This document shows, one piece after another, positions 14,844-23,086 of a DNA stretch of 25,628 nucleotides. This DNA comes from Exercitatus varius (lineage in GTDB: Bacteria; Pseudomonadota; Gammaproteobacteria; Enterobacterales; Pasteurellaceae): assembly GCF_029577735.1 (NCBI RefSeq), contig NZ_JARQTO010000013.1, forward strand, positions 1 through 25,628, given 5' to 3'. The position numbers were made by a program, and so were the translations under genes. Position 1 is the first letter of the stretch; every line of letters begins with the position of its first letter. The notes below the pieces were generated by a model that made no database searches, was not told where the DNA came from, and was given only the letters and a program-made list of their open reading frames with translations.

Positions 14844-15600
14844 TGATAATCTCCCGTACTTTTCCGTTTGTTGTGCCAATCATATTGCTTGCTTGTGGTC
14901 TCAACCGGTCTGTTTTCACGCCGGCAACTAAATCGCCTAAACGCAATCTAAATTCCGGATTGACTTCGTGGATCACGATATAATCGTTTTCCACGTGAGA
15001 ATTAACTAATGCTTCTTTGCCGTCCGGTAATTTCTTAAATACCACCGGCATATCCGCACCCGGTCTGATTCTCATACAAGTAAACAAGCCATTATCCCAA
15101 ACCTCTATAGGGAATAAATCTTTGTCGCCTTGTGCAAAATAGCGATAATTTTGTGTTGTACCAGCGCAAGGTCTTTGAAAAGTGTTTTGATGACGTTTAT
15201 TTTCAGGGTAATTAAAACGTACCGACCAATCTGCCGCATTTCTACTTCTTACACTACGCAAATTAAATTGATAGGTGCGCTTATTAGTAACCACAACCAT
15301 ATTTGTATCTGGCTCAATCGCCGTCGGACGAATCCATAAGTTATTTGCTCTTAGACTTGCGTCCCACGCCTGCGGATCTCCTAAAACCACTCCGCCATCG
15401 TCGGCTGATACAAATTCACTCGGGCTGAATTGAATTAATGTTGCAACACCGGTCGCTACATTAATACGCGTAATATCATCAGGGTTATAAACAATGTTTT
15501 TAATACGTTTATCGTATGCCGTTCCTTTTGGGTTTGCTTCGCCGTGCGCTAATGGGGCAATAACACATAAACTTAATGCGGCAACTAAAATTTTTTTCAT
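14836..15600 (-). CDS. virB9: VirB9 outer core-complex protein
   Basis: This 254-residue protein has a signal peptide (residues 1-20, ending near LAHGEA). The mature N-terminal domain contains YDKRIKNIVYNPDDITRI and the C-terminal domain contains YRYFAQGDKDLFPIEVWDNG, both typical of VirB9. It forms the outer-membrane ring with VirB7 and VirB10. Its ATG overlaps the virB8 stop (TAATG). Confidence 0.93.
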   Translation of the reverse strand: MKKILVAALSLCVIAPLAHGEANPKGTAYDKRIKNIVYNPDDITRINVATGVATLIQFSPSEFVSADDGGVVLGDPQAWDASLRANNLWIRPTAIEPDTNMVVVTNKRTYQFNLRSVRSRNAADWSVRFNYPENKRHQNTFQRPCAGTTQNYRYFAQGDKDLFPIEVWDNGLFTCMRIRPGADMPVVFKKLPDGKEALVNSHVENDYIVIHEVNPEFRLRLGDLVAGVKTDRLRPQASNMIGTTNGKVREIINE

Positions 15601-16388
15601 TATTGTCCCCCAGTGATATTTTCAGAATCCACGCGATAACTTATTGCTTCAAATCCCAATGGGTTTGCTCGGCGGTCTTGCTCTAACTTGATCTCTTTCT
15701 TATAATCAAAAGCAATCGTTGCAAGCCAATTTGTAACGGGATAAGCATTATCAGGTTGTCCGTTTGCATTTAAAACCGTTTTAGAAAAACGAACTTGTCC
15801 GATATTGTTAATAAATGACACCGATAAGACTTGCACACGAACCTTTTTATCTTCTTTGAATGTCAATACAGGGGAACGTTTGCTAGTGATATAGGCGTTA
15901 TATTCACTAAATACGTTTGGCACGCTCATTAATTTTACTCGGTCAAAGGAATTTTGAATGAGCTGCCAATCGTATGATTCGCGTTCGATCACATATTGCG
16001 CTAACCAGTATTTATCTAATACTTCGCCGTAAGTTGTAGATCGAGAATCAGAAATTGGCTGCACAATATCAACCGCACCAGTATTGTTATCAACACGCAA
16101 TACAAAAGGCTCTGATCTCTTTAATGGCGTAAGTCCGGCAACTGCGCCTACGCCAGCAAGTCCTAAAACCATACCTACTGCACCAAAAATTAAACCAACT
16201 CGCCCCATTGTTTTATGAAACTGTATGCGGTCTTCTTCATATTTGCGCTTACTTTTTAAATGCTCTTTGGTTTTCTTACTTAAATCTTGTCGCTCTTTAC
16301 CGGATTCCGTGCGCTCTGCTTCCGCTTTCTTATCCGATAAGATTGCCTCTTTGTTTTGATTCTTGGCTTTTTTCTTAAACCACACCAT
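15600..16388 (-). CDS. virB8: VirB8 inner-membrane assembly factor
   Basis: This 262-residue bitopic protein has a long, very charged cytoplasmic leader (1-62, Lys/Glu/Arg-rich), one membrane helix rich in Gly and Val (about 64-88), and the periplasmic VirB8 fold with SYDWQLIQNSFDRVKLMS and IGQVRFSKTV. The leader is longer than in Agrobacterium VirB8. The gene overlaps virB9 by one base and lies 13 bases after virB7. Confidence 0.92.
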   Translation of the reverse strand: MVWFKKKAKNQNKEAILSDKKAEAERTESGKERQDLSKKTKEHLKSKRKYEEDRIQFHKTMGRVGLIFGAVGMVLGLAGVGAVAGLTPLKRSEPFVLRVDNNTGAVDIVQPISDSRSTTYGEVLDKYWLAQYVIERESYDWQLIQNSFDRVKLMSVPNVFSEYNAYITSKRSPVLTFKEDKKVRVQVLSVSFINNIGQVRFSKTVLNANGQPDNAYPVTNWLATIAFDYKKEIKLEQDRRANPLGFEAISYRVDSENITGGQ

Positions 16389-16401
16389 AAATTAAGCTCC
16401 T

Positions 16402-16539
16402 TTAGATTTTTTGATTATCTTGATAGTATTGCGGATTATTAATTTGAATCCATTTGCCCGATGGCTCTTTTACTTTAGGCGGCGATGAACACGCCGCTAA
16501 AAGTATGCTTGTTGTAAGAAGTAAAATGAGTTTTTTCAT
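16402..16539 (-). CDS. virB7: VirB7 lipoprotein (45 aa)
   Basis: This small lipoprotein has a classic signal and lipobox (LLAAC, lipidated Cys17). The mature part is about 29 residues and proline-rich after the cysteine, then ends in a polar segment. ATG 16539 has GGAG seven bases upstream, and that site overlaps the virB6 end; a longer frame to 16599 is not needed. It should anchor VirB9 to the outer membrane. Identification rests on size, lipobox and position between virB6 and virB8. Confidence 0.85.
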   Translation of the reverse strand: MKKLILLLTTSILLAACSSPPKVKEPSGKWIQINNPQYYQDNQKI

Positions 16540-16541
16540 TG

Positions 16542-17573
16542 TTAAGCTCCGGCTTTGCCTTTTCCGATGTTTTTTACTGCCTCTATACGTTTTTTCCAAC
16601 GTTTAGGTAAGCTATCTGTTCCCGCGCCTTTTTGGGCGGCAGAACGTTTTCCTTGCAAGAAATTGCGTGCCGCACCATCACGTCCTAATAGACCGCCTGC
16701 ACCTCTTAGCCCCATTCTCGCCAGTCCTGCGGCTGCACCGAACATTCCGCCGGCGGTAAATGGACTAATTCCTACACCGCCGGTCAAGGAAGAAACCAAG
16801 GTAGGAATCTGATTAAGTGCAAATACAATGATTAGCACAGCGACAAAAATGTTTAAATAATCAGATCCCGTTGCAACCCCTAAACGCGCCTCAAGGAATT
16901 TTGCAACCATTACGACCGCAGCCGAGTAAAGCACATTGAGTAAAATGTAGTTAAAACAAAGCCCCGTGAATGATTGAAACATATTTCTTGTTGATGGAAA
17001 TAATGCAAACCCTACAAATAGCACGCCCACACTTAAAAGGAGATTTACCATTATCTTGGCAATCAATAAATTGACGGCGACCGCAATAGAGAAAATAAAT
17101 TTAGATGATTCTAAAAACGCTATTTTTAATCCAACATTAAGTACAGGAGCTAAACCATCAGTAATTCCTAATTTTTCCCATTCTTTATAAACATCGACTA
17201 ACTGTTTATTAAAAAGGGAAATAATCGTATCTATCGTAGTTGTGCTTGTTGCAGTGGAGTTTTTTCCTGCTATTGCTTGTGCCAGTTCATCTCCTGCGTT
17301 TTGTACAAAAGGGATTACATCATTGTAATAATATTTACTTGCCCCAAAGGAAAATGCACCAACTAAAGTAATTAAGGCTACTTGGTTTAAAATATCCATT
17401 AACACCACGCCACCTTGATTATTTATTTTATAAATGACATAAACCACATAAAGCCCAACAAATGCCACATAGACCGGTCTAACGCCAGTAGCAAAGTTCC
17501 CAGCCATTGTTGCGGTCTGGCTGCTAACTGCCGTAACGATTTCGGTATAAAGGGTTGAAACAAAAGAAGACAT
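16542..17573 (-). CDS. virB6: VirB6 polytopic channel protein
   Basis: The protein has 343 residues if started at ATG 17573, which has GGGAG five bases upstream; a TTG four codons earlier is the alternative. It has about six hydrophobic segments, e.g. VYVAFVGLYVVYVIY, VALITLVGAFSFGA, FSIAVAVNLLIAKIMVNLLLS and YLNIFVAVLIIVFAL, with a loop of about 80 residues after the first pair, as expected for VirB6. The C-terminus (about 270-343) is Gly/Ala-rich, then basic. The TAA stop is two bases before the virB7 start. Confidence 0.88.
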   Translation of the reverse strand: MSSFVSTLYTEIVTAVSSQTATMAGNFATGVRPVYVAFVGLYVVYVIYKINNQGGVVLMDILNQVALITLVGAFSFGASKYYYNDVIPFVQNAGDELAQAIAGKNSTATSTTTIDTIISLFNKQLVDVYKEWEKLGITDGLAPVLNVGLKIAFLESSKFIFSIAVAVNLLIAKIMVNLLLSVGVLFVGFALFPSTRNMFQSFTGLCFNYILLNVLYSAAVVMVAKFLEARLGVATGSDYLNIFVAVLIIVFALNQIPTLVSSLTGGVGISPFTAGGMFGAAAGLARMGLRGAGGLLGRDGAARNFLQGKRSAAQKGAGTDSLPKRWKKRIEAVKNIGKGKAGA

Positions 17574-17587
17574 AGATTCTCCCAAGG

Positions 17588-18292
17588 TTAATAACCAAAT
17601 TTTGCTCTAAAGGTTGCTGCTTTTTGACTTTCTCCTTTTTTATACTCTTCTATCGCTTGACGACGTTGTAACTCAAAATTACGTTCAAATTTCTTTTCTG
17701 CTTCACTCATTGCAAGTTGTTCTTGATCGTAACGGAGTTTTTCAATCGCTAACTTGTTCGCAACATCTTGCTTTTGCGCCGGCGTTTGTGCGGCATCTGC
17801 AAGGGCTTTTAAGTTGTCTAAGTTTTTAATTCGGCTTTCGATTTTTTTCAGATATTTTTTAGAATAATCCGTATAAGAAATGAGCTTATCGAATTGTTTT
17901 TGTACCTCTGGGTTATCGGAAACTAAGCTATAGGATTCTCGAAGTTGTGAAAGACTTTCGCCAGTTAAGCTGATCACATCGTTTGTTAAATCAGGAATCG
18001 AATTTAAAAACGAATCACCTCTTAATAAATCGGCAATGTTCATATTACCCTCAAAGCGGCGTTTGGTGTCGTTAGCAAAATCACGGTATTGCTGAATTTG
18101 CGTCTGATATTGTTGAATTTGCGTTTGTGCCGCCTCTAATTGCTGCTTTAATTGCGCAAGTTGTTGTAAATCACCAGACATCACCGCCGCAAGGGTCGCT
18201 CCATCAACGGTCGGAATACCGCCTGCAAAGGATTGATTAGCAGATAAAACGATTGCCATTGCAATGAAAGTAGGTTTAATGATGTGCTTCAT
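17588..18292 (-). CDS. virB5: VirB5 pilus-tip protein
   Basis: This 234-residue exported protein has a signal peptide cleaved after SFA (residue 23). The mature part is almost wholly helical, with a Gln-rich coiled coil (QTQIQQY repeated twice, about 55-70) and a second long helix at the C-terminus. This is the pattern of VirB5/TraC minor pilins. ATG 18292 follows GGAG by seven bases. It lies between virB4 and virB6, the normal place. Confidence 0.88.
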   Translation of the reverse strand: MKHIIKPTFIAMAIVLSANQSFAGGIPTVDGATLAAVMSGDLQQLAQLKQQLEAAQTQIQQYQTQIQQYRDFANDTKRRFEGNMNIADLLRGDSFLNSIPDLTNDVISLTGESLSQLRESYSLVSDNPEVQKQFDKLISYTDYSKKYLKKIESRIKNLDNLKALADAAQTPAQKQDVANKLAIEKLRYDQEQLAMSEAEKKFERNFELQRRQAIEEYKKGESQKAATFRAKFGY

Positions 18293-18313
18293 ATTTAGTC
18301 TCCATAGGGTTTA

Positions 18314-20728
18314 TTAAATTGACTCGATTGAGTTACCGTTTGCTTGCTCAATCCGTTTTTGTTTCATTCTTGCTAAGAATGGGGCAATCCAGTCATTCGG
18401 ATTATTTCCGTGAATTTGACGAATTTTTTCACACTCTATTTGTCCTTCCGTTGTTCCGGAAATAATCGGGAAAAACTCGCTACAATGGCTTAAATCAAAG
18501 TGCAATTCAGTTGAATACGTCCCCTGTTTTACCAACATTTTGCGACTTTCTTTGTCAAATCGAGAAAGAATTGAAAAATCTTTCTCGGTTAAGCCTACGC
18601 GTTTATAACCAATATCTTCATCATCATAGACAGCTTCCGGATTCGGCAACATAATCTTGGTTGGCGTTTGTTCTACAATCGCCGGGAAAATTTTGCATTG
18701 AATAGCGTCTGCCGGAGATTGTGAAACAAGTCCGATAAATTCGCCGGTTAATCGTCCTGTTTTTAACGTTTGCTTAATCATATCTTGCGTAGTTGGGTAA
18801 TTACACGGCATATAAAATTCCTCAACGATTGAGAGTAAAAGCCGTCCAGATTTTTTCATCAGGTTTTTATAAAACAGTAAAATCGCTAAAATGGGTTCAG
18901 TTGCTGGGTGGTCTTTTGTTTCCAAAATAACCGTGGTATCAAAACCGATTTTGTCGAATTCATACGGATTAAATAAGTTTTCCGGACTATCTACCGTCCA
19001 AGCTAAATCGCCGTCGGTAAAATAACACCAACGCGCTAAACGGGCATATAACTCTGAGCTGGTCGGAATGCTTTGTAGCACTAGGCTAAAACGACGTTCT
19101 TTCAAAGGTAAAAGCATAACTGCGTCCACAGCATTTTTTATATCGAGATATTCAGTGTCAGAAACTAAACCGCGATAGTCTTTCGCACAACTTGCCACAA
19201 AACGATATAAAAACTGAAGTAATGCTGGACTAGCCTGTTCTTCTAATTGGAACGGATTTAAGCCTGTTGGTACACCGCTTTCAAGGGTAAAATATGTTCC
19301 GCCGTAAGCGCGGACATAAAGCTCTGTGGAGCGTTTATAATCAACAACGAACATTTGAGGATTAAAACGTTGTAAGAATGCTACAAGCATTGCTTCAAAC
19401 GTCGTTTTACCCGTACCGGTTGCCCCAAGAATTAAGAAATGTCCAGCAATCATCTGTCCGATCACATTTTTATCTAATTCAGAATAATGGGTATTGAGAT
19501 AATACAAGCCTTGTGTTGGCGTCTTTATCGGCATAATCGCCGAACCGTCGCCAAGTGGGTTAAATTCAGCTTTTCCGCTGAAAAAATTATGCAATGAAAA
19601 ACCGCACGCAAGGGAGGTACTTGGTCTTGCACTGTTTACGGGGCGATGTTTTGAACTAGGCATTACACTTAAAAACGCAAACATTGCATCTAATGTTGCC
19701 CGCGACCAACGAGCCCCTAAACCTTTATCTGTAAACGCTGAAATCACGCGAGAACCATTTTGCACGGCTTCTTTTGCCGTGTTACCAAAAATCAACATAG
19801 CTGCTTGATAATCGCCAAAGGTAATTTCGCCAGTGCTTAAAAAGCCTTGCGCCATTTCAAGCTCTTCTAATTCACGAACAGCACTATCGCCGGCAGAGGT
19901 TAAACGGTTAATTTGTCGGTCAATTTGATTGATATTCTTTTGCGAAGTGGTAAAGATAAAAGACTGCGATAAAATGAACTCATAAGGTAACGTCAATAAA
20001 AAATCCCACATTCCGGCTTTCGTTTCCGCCGGATAGCCTTTTAATACATAAGCTGTACCGTATTTTGAGCGAGTGTTTGATTTAGAACGTACTTCAAAAA
20101 AATCATAGTTGAAAAACCAATCACTATCGCAAATCGAATCAATGACTTCTTCATCATTTAGTGGTAATGTTGTTTCATTTAAATTCAATAAATAGGATAA
20201 AAATTCATTATTCTGGCAAACGCTTAAACTCTCATTAACATCAATAATTTTTAAGATTGTACCGTTATAGCGTTTAATCATTGTGCTTGATAATTCAGCG
20301 ATTGCGTCGCATTGTGCTAAACCATCATTTAGATCGCTAAATTTTAGAACGAACGTAATGTAATAATGCGTATTATAAAAATTATTATGACTTTCTTTAA
20401 ATGTAGTTAAGTAGGTATCAACTAGGTTTTGCACAAAAGGCGATTCAAAATGATATTCTTTGTCAAAATGTGCTTTCTTTTTGACAATATGTGTCCATAC
20501 GCCAAGGTTTCCGCCGTACTCTTTCCCTAAATTTAAAAAGAAATCATCGAGGCTGACAAAATAGCTATATAATGTTTGATCTGAAACTGATGTGTGAGAT
20601 GTACCGGTTAATTCAAGCGTAAAAATCATTTTATCTTGCGCGGTAATCACATATTCATTGATATTATTACGATAATCCGGCAATAGATTTTTAATTGAAC
20701 TAACATTTTTTAAACTGTCTGCGCGCAT
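18314..20728 (-). CDS. virB4: VirB4 secretion ATPase
   Basis: This 804-residue protein is the largest ATPase of the channel. Walker A is GATGTGKTT (435-443), followed by FVVDYKRSTELYVRAYGG and the VirB4 block PTGLNPFQL (488-496). The Walker B region reads LLLSIVEEF (630-638), with EE where DE is usual. The motif GEFIGLVSQSP (662-672) is also typical. The gene overlaps virB3 by 29 bases, and the start at ATG 20728 lies inside virB3, so the two are coupled. Confidence 0.95.
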   Translation of the reverse strand: MRADSLKNVSSIKNLLPDYRNNINEYVITAQDKMIFTLELTGTSHTSVSDQTLYSYFVSLDDFFLNLGKEYGGNLGVWTHIVKKKAHFDKEYHFESPFVQNLVDTYLTTFKESHNNFYNTHYYITFVLKFSDLNDGLAQCDAIAELSSTMIKRYNGTILKIIDVNESLSVCQNNEFLSYLLNLNETTLPLNDEEVIDSICDSDWFFNYDFFEVRSKSNTRSKYGTAYVLKGYPAETKAGMWDFLLTLPYEFILSQSFIFTTSQKNINQIDRQINRLTSAGDSAVRELEELEMAQGFLSTGEITFGDYQAAMLIFGNTAKEAVQNGSRVISAFTDKGLGARWSRATLDAMFAFLSVMPSSKHRPVNSARPSTSLACGFSLHNFFSGKAEFNPLGDGSAIMPIKTPTQGLYYLNTHYSELDKNVIGQMIAGHFLILGATGTGKTTFEAMLVAFLQRFNPQMFVVDYKRSTELYVRAYGGTYFTLESGVPTGLNPFQLEEQASPALLQFLYRFVASCAKDYRGLVSDTEYLDIKNAVDAVMLLPLKERRFSLVLQSIPTSSELYARLARWCYFTDGDLAWTVDSPENLFNPYEFDKIGFDTTVILETKDHPATEPILAILLFYKNLMKKSGRLLLSIVEEFYMPCNYPTTQDMIKQTLKTGRLTGEFIGLVSQSPADAIQCKIFPAIVEQTPTKIMLPNPEAVYDDEDIGYKRVGLTEKDFSILSRFDKESRKMLVKQGTYSTELHFDLSHCSEFFPIISGTTEGQIECEKIRQIHGNNPNDWIAPFLARMKQKRIEQANGNSIESI

Positions 20729-21056
20729 TGTATTTTTCTCTTCTTAAATCATCATCACTTGATAAGCAAATTACTTTATTACCTTGAAATAGCTTGATAA
20801 AGAATGCCCTAACCTGCCATTTAATTTGTGCAAGTGCATTGGGGTTGTCTTCACAAGCAATTTTCAGGAAAAACAAATACACAAAACTAGCAATCGGAAT
20901 TGGCAAGGCGATACTTGTCATTTCATAGAAATTAGCAATCATTACGGAAAAAAGACTTACTCCCGTTAAAATAAGCGTTGGCATAAGCGGCGTACCAATC
21001 ACTTTTACTACGGCAGGGCGATTCATTCCGTTAAACGATGGGTATTTTTCTTCCAT
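20700..21056 (-). CDS. virB3: VirB3 inner-membrane protein
   Basis: This 118-residue protein has an N-terminal RPAVVKVIGTPLMPTLI motif typical of VirB3, then two close membrane helices (about 24-42 and 48-66), and a cytoplasmic tail with the DNPNALAQIKWQ segment. It lies between the pilin and virB4. The long overlap with virB4 is in keeping with the frequent VirB3-VirB4 association and fusions seen elsewhere. Confidence 0.9.
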   Translation of the reverse strand: MEEKYPSFNGMNRPAVVKVIGTPLMPTLILTGVSLFSVMIANFYEMTSIALPIPIASFVYLFFLKIACEDNPNALAQIKWQVRAFFIKLFQGNKVICLSSDDDLRREKYNARRQFKKC

Positions 21057-21076
21057 TTAATCCTCTCTTCTTTGTA

Positions 21077-21110
21077 AGTATTTAAGGTGTTTAATAACAC
21101 CTTAAATACT
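21077..21110 (-). promoter_or_regulatory. Perfect 15-bp hairpin after the pilin gene
   Basis: AGTATTTAAGGTGTT and its exact complement enclose the loop ATTA (minus strand). It starts 10 bases after the virB2 stop and ends 20 bases before virB3. There is no T-run, so it is more likely an mRNA 3'-end stabiliser or processing site than a terminator. It would allow more pilin than downstream products. Confidence 0.7.
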
Positions 21111-21119
21111 ATTTGTTGC

Positions 21120-21428
21120 CTACTGAAAAATAGTTTGCGCCCAAGAAATACCTTTTACGATACCACCGGCAATCGCACCATACACGAATGCCATTGCAAC
21201 ATCACCCCACGAACCACGGTGTACAAATGCCGCACCAATGCAATAAAGAGCATAAATGATTGTGCAAACAAGAATAAAACCATAAGCCCAAGTTTTGACT
21301 TCATTTGCTTTATCTGTTGCCGCATCTAAACCTCCGGCATAGGCATTGGGTATAAAAAAGAAAAGTGCTGTAACAGCAAGCATTACCATTACATTTAATA
21401 CACTCTGTTGTTTTTGTGTTAAGGTCAT
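21120..21428 (-). CDS. virB2: VirB2 major pilin
   Basis: The prepilin has 102 residues. ATG 21428 follows AAGGG by about eight bases. The long signal peptide ends in NAYA (cleavage after residue 31), leaving a mature protein of 71 residues with two hydrophobic segments (YGFILVCTIIYALYCIGAA and VAMAFVYGAIAGGIVKGI) joined by a short basic loop, as in VirB2 pilins. It lies between virB1 and virB3 and is followed by a strong hairpin. Confidence 0.92.
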   Translation of the reverse strand: MTLTQKQQSVLNVMVMLAVTALFFFIPNAYAGGLDAATDKANEVKTWAYGFILVCTIIYALYCIGAAFVHRGSWGDVAMAFVYGAIAGGIVKGISWAQTIFQ

Positions 21429-21447
21429 ATACGTTTCCCTTAAGTTT

Positions 21448-22134
21448 TTATTTCCTGAAATCCCCAAATACGTCCCACGGTTTCGGCTGTGGTAGTGGTT
21501 GGGGGGCTTGAATTGAGGTTTGCTGTTGAATCGCAACCTCATTTGACGAAGAACCCGACACATCAGATTCAGTCAAAGGTTTAATTGCCGGCACTTTATA
21601 GGTTTTTGTCGCAGATTTATTGATTCTATCCACGTAAGAAGAACCATTACTTTCTTTCTTAAATCCGCGAATTTCATTTCCTGAGTAGTAACAAGACGCT
21701 GCTAAACGCAGTAACTCTTGTTCCGGCTTATTAGGATTGTTTTGTTGTGCCGTGGCATAGCAGTCTTTGAATATACCTGCTCCGGCTTCAATGTTTTTAC
21801 ACGCATTAAACATATTGGTTTTATCCACACCATAAGCTGCAAAGTTTTTACTATTTACTTGCATTAAGCCCACAGAGTAACTTTTATGCTTTGTTGGGTG
21901 GTTTTCTAATTGTTTAATTATATTTTGAGCTTCCTCCTCTGATTGAGGCTGTTTAAATTTGAATTTATATTCCTCCTTAATATTGCGATCATAAACAACC
22001 GCTATTGCATAAGGATTATGGCTACTTTCAACCTCTATTACGGTATTTAACGTTTCCGGTGCAATATCAGCCGCACATTGGGCAAATAAGCTAAATAACA
22101 TTTTTGCAGATAAAGTAGACATAAAATAAACCAT
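21448..22134 (-). CDS. virB1: VirB1 lytic transglycosylase
   Basis: This is a peptidoglycan-cutting enzyme of 228 residues. The catalytic Glu is in EVESSHNPYAI (Glu36 of this start). The SLT-fold motifs SYSVGLMQVNSKNF and AASCYYSGNE follow. The C-terminal 70 residues are Pro/Gln/Ser-rich linker. Neither possible start (22134 or 22122) has a good ribosome site, and two undetermined bases lie about 50 bases upstream. The gene follows a possible promoter-operator region and begins the virB1-virB11 block. Confidence 0.9.
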   Translation of the reverse strand: MVYFMSTLSAKMLFSLFAQCAADIAPETLNTVIEVESSHNPYAIAVVYDRNIKEEYKFKFKQPQSEEEAQNIIKQLENHPTKHKSYSVGLMQVNSKNFAAYGVDKTNMFNACKNIEAGAGIFKDCYATAQQNNPNKPEQELLRLAASCYYSGNEIRGFKKESNGSSYVDRINKSATKTYKVPAIKPLTESDVSGSSSNEVAIQQQTSIQAPQPLPQPKPWDVFGDFRK

Positions 22135-22165
22135 TGATTTTTAAATAAAAGTTGTAATTTAAAGC

Positions 22166-22183
22166 AACATTATGTATAATGTT
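22166..22183. promoter_or_regulatory. Palindrome upstream of virB1, beside two undetermined bases
   Basis: AACATTAT and ATAATGTT flank a two-base centre. The palindrome lies 32-49 bases before the virB1 start and contains TA-rich -10-like hexamers on both strands. An operator for the ribbon-helix-helix regulator upstream is plausible. Bases 22185-22186 are N, so the -35 region cannot be judged. Confidence 0.45.
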
Positions 22184-22227
22184 ANNTTTTATGAATAAAA
22201 AAACGTTCTTATCTTGCTAAAACAAAT

Positions 22228-22578
22228 TTAATTTTGGGGTGCGGCTACTTTAGTGTAAATATCACCGTTATTAATTTGTGTATAGGTGGTATCTGTTATT
22301 TTTGCTCTAAGGTGTCCAGAAAGTTCATAAACTTCGCCATTTTCAACTTTTACAGTACGAACCACATTAGAAACTCTTTCTGTGCCATCTTCCCTTTTAG
22401 AACGAAAACGTTCGGTATATATATTCTCTTTTTGCGTTTTTTCTAATTCTGTAATAAAGGTAACATTACCTTCTTGACGCTCATAAATACCGCTATAATC
22501 CTTTAGCTCTTCTTTACAAGCAGTCAAAGATAAACCAAGTAAAATCGGTAGAATAAATACTTTTTTTAGTTTCATCAT
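22228..22578 (-). CDS. Plasmid lipoprotein, possible entry-exclusion factor
   Basis: This 116-residue protein has a lipoprotein signal and lipobox (SLTAC, Cys21). The mature 95 residues look mainly beta-stranded, with many charged and Thr residues. I do not recognise the family. ATG 22578 overlaps the stop of the regulator gene (ATGA), and AGAGG lies seven bases upstream. Small lipoproteins in VirB operons often act in entry exclusion or as channel parts; virB7 is already accounted for, so exclusion is the better guess, but only by context. Confidence 0.7.
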   Translation of the reverse strand: MMKLKKVFILPILLGLSLTACKEELKDYSGIYERQEGNVTFITELEKTQKENIYTERFRSKREDGTERVSNVVRTVKVENGEVYELSGHLRAKITDTTYTQINNGDIYTKVAAPQN

Positions 22579-22790
22579 TTTTTATCCTCTTTGGAATTTT
22601 CCATTTTAGGGCTATATTTATTCGCTAATGCTTCTATCGTTTCAAGATTAGAGTATCGATCAATCATAAAGTGGATTACATCACTTACTCTAAGGATTTT
22701 TCCGCATTTTGAACCTGCAGCCAAAGCTACCTGTTCTATGGCTTTCTTTCGATTTCCAGCCAACCTTACCGTTGTTACGGAAGTTGTCAT
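22575..22790 (-). CDS. Ribbon-helix-helix regulator (71 aa)
   Basis: ATG 22790 has GGAG at the correct distance (GGAGATTAAAATG). The N-terminus forms a beta strand, TSVTTVRLAG, then helix one (NRKKAIEQVALAAG) and helix two (VSDVIHFMIDRYS), the MetJ/Arc arrangement. The charged C-terminal 20 residues are probably flexible. As first gene of the transfer operon, with a 13-bp palindrome overlapping its promoter, it is a good candidate for an autorepressor of transfer genes. The lipoprotein gene is coupled to it. Confidence 0.75.
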   Translation of the reverse strand: MTTSVTTVRLAGNRKKAIEQVALAAGSKCGKILRVSDVIHFMIDRYSNLETIEALANKYSPKMENSKEDKK

Positions 22791-22824
22791 TTTAATCTCC
22801 TTTATGGCGACAAGCCACATCACT

Positions 22825-22880
22825 ATTATACACAAACTAAACAGAAATAAAACATATATTTTAACTGAAATATATGTTTT
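22825..22880 (-). promoter_or_regulatory. Promoter with overlapping 13-bp-arm operator
   Basis: TATAAT on the minus strand (22830-22825) lies 35 bases from the regulator start. With 17-base spacing the -35 (GTTTTA, weak) falls in an inverted repeat AAAACATATATTT (22849-22861) and AAATATATGTTTT (22868-22880). A weak -35 covered by a palindrome fits a repressible or activated promoter. A divergent plus-strand promoter, TTAACT (22861) with TAAAAT (22883), spacing 16, also overlaps it. Confidence 0.65.
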
Positions 22881-23086
22881 GTTAAAATAGCTCTAAGGCT
22901 AGAGCCTATGAGGATTCTAGCAATAAATTCATTTAATAAAAAGAGTTATAATAGGCAAGATAAAGATTTTTTAGTGGGAAAGTCTAGATCCACTCTTGAT
23001 CTTTCGTATATAGGGAGTAGAATATAGGAAATTTTAAAGTGCTGCCCTTAAGTCGAAAGGCTTAGAAATGCAAAAATTTAGACAAG

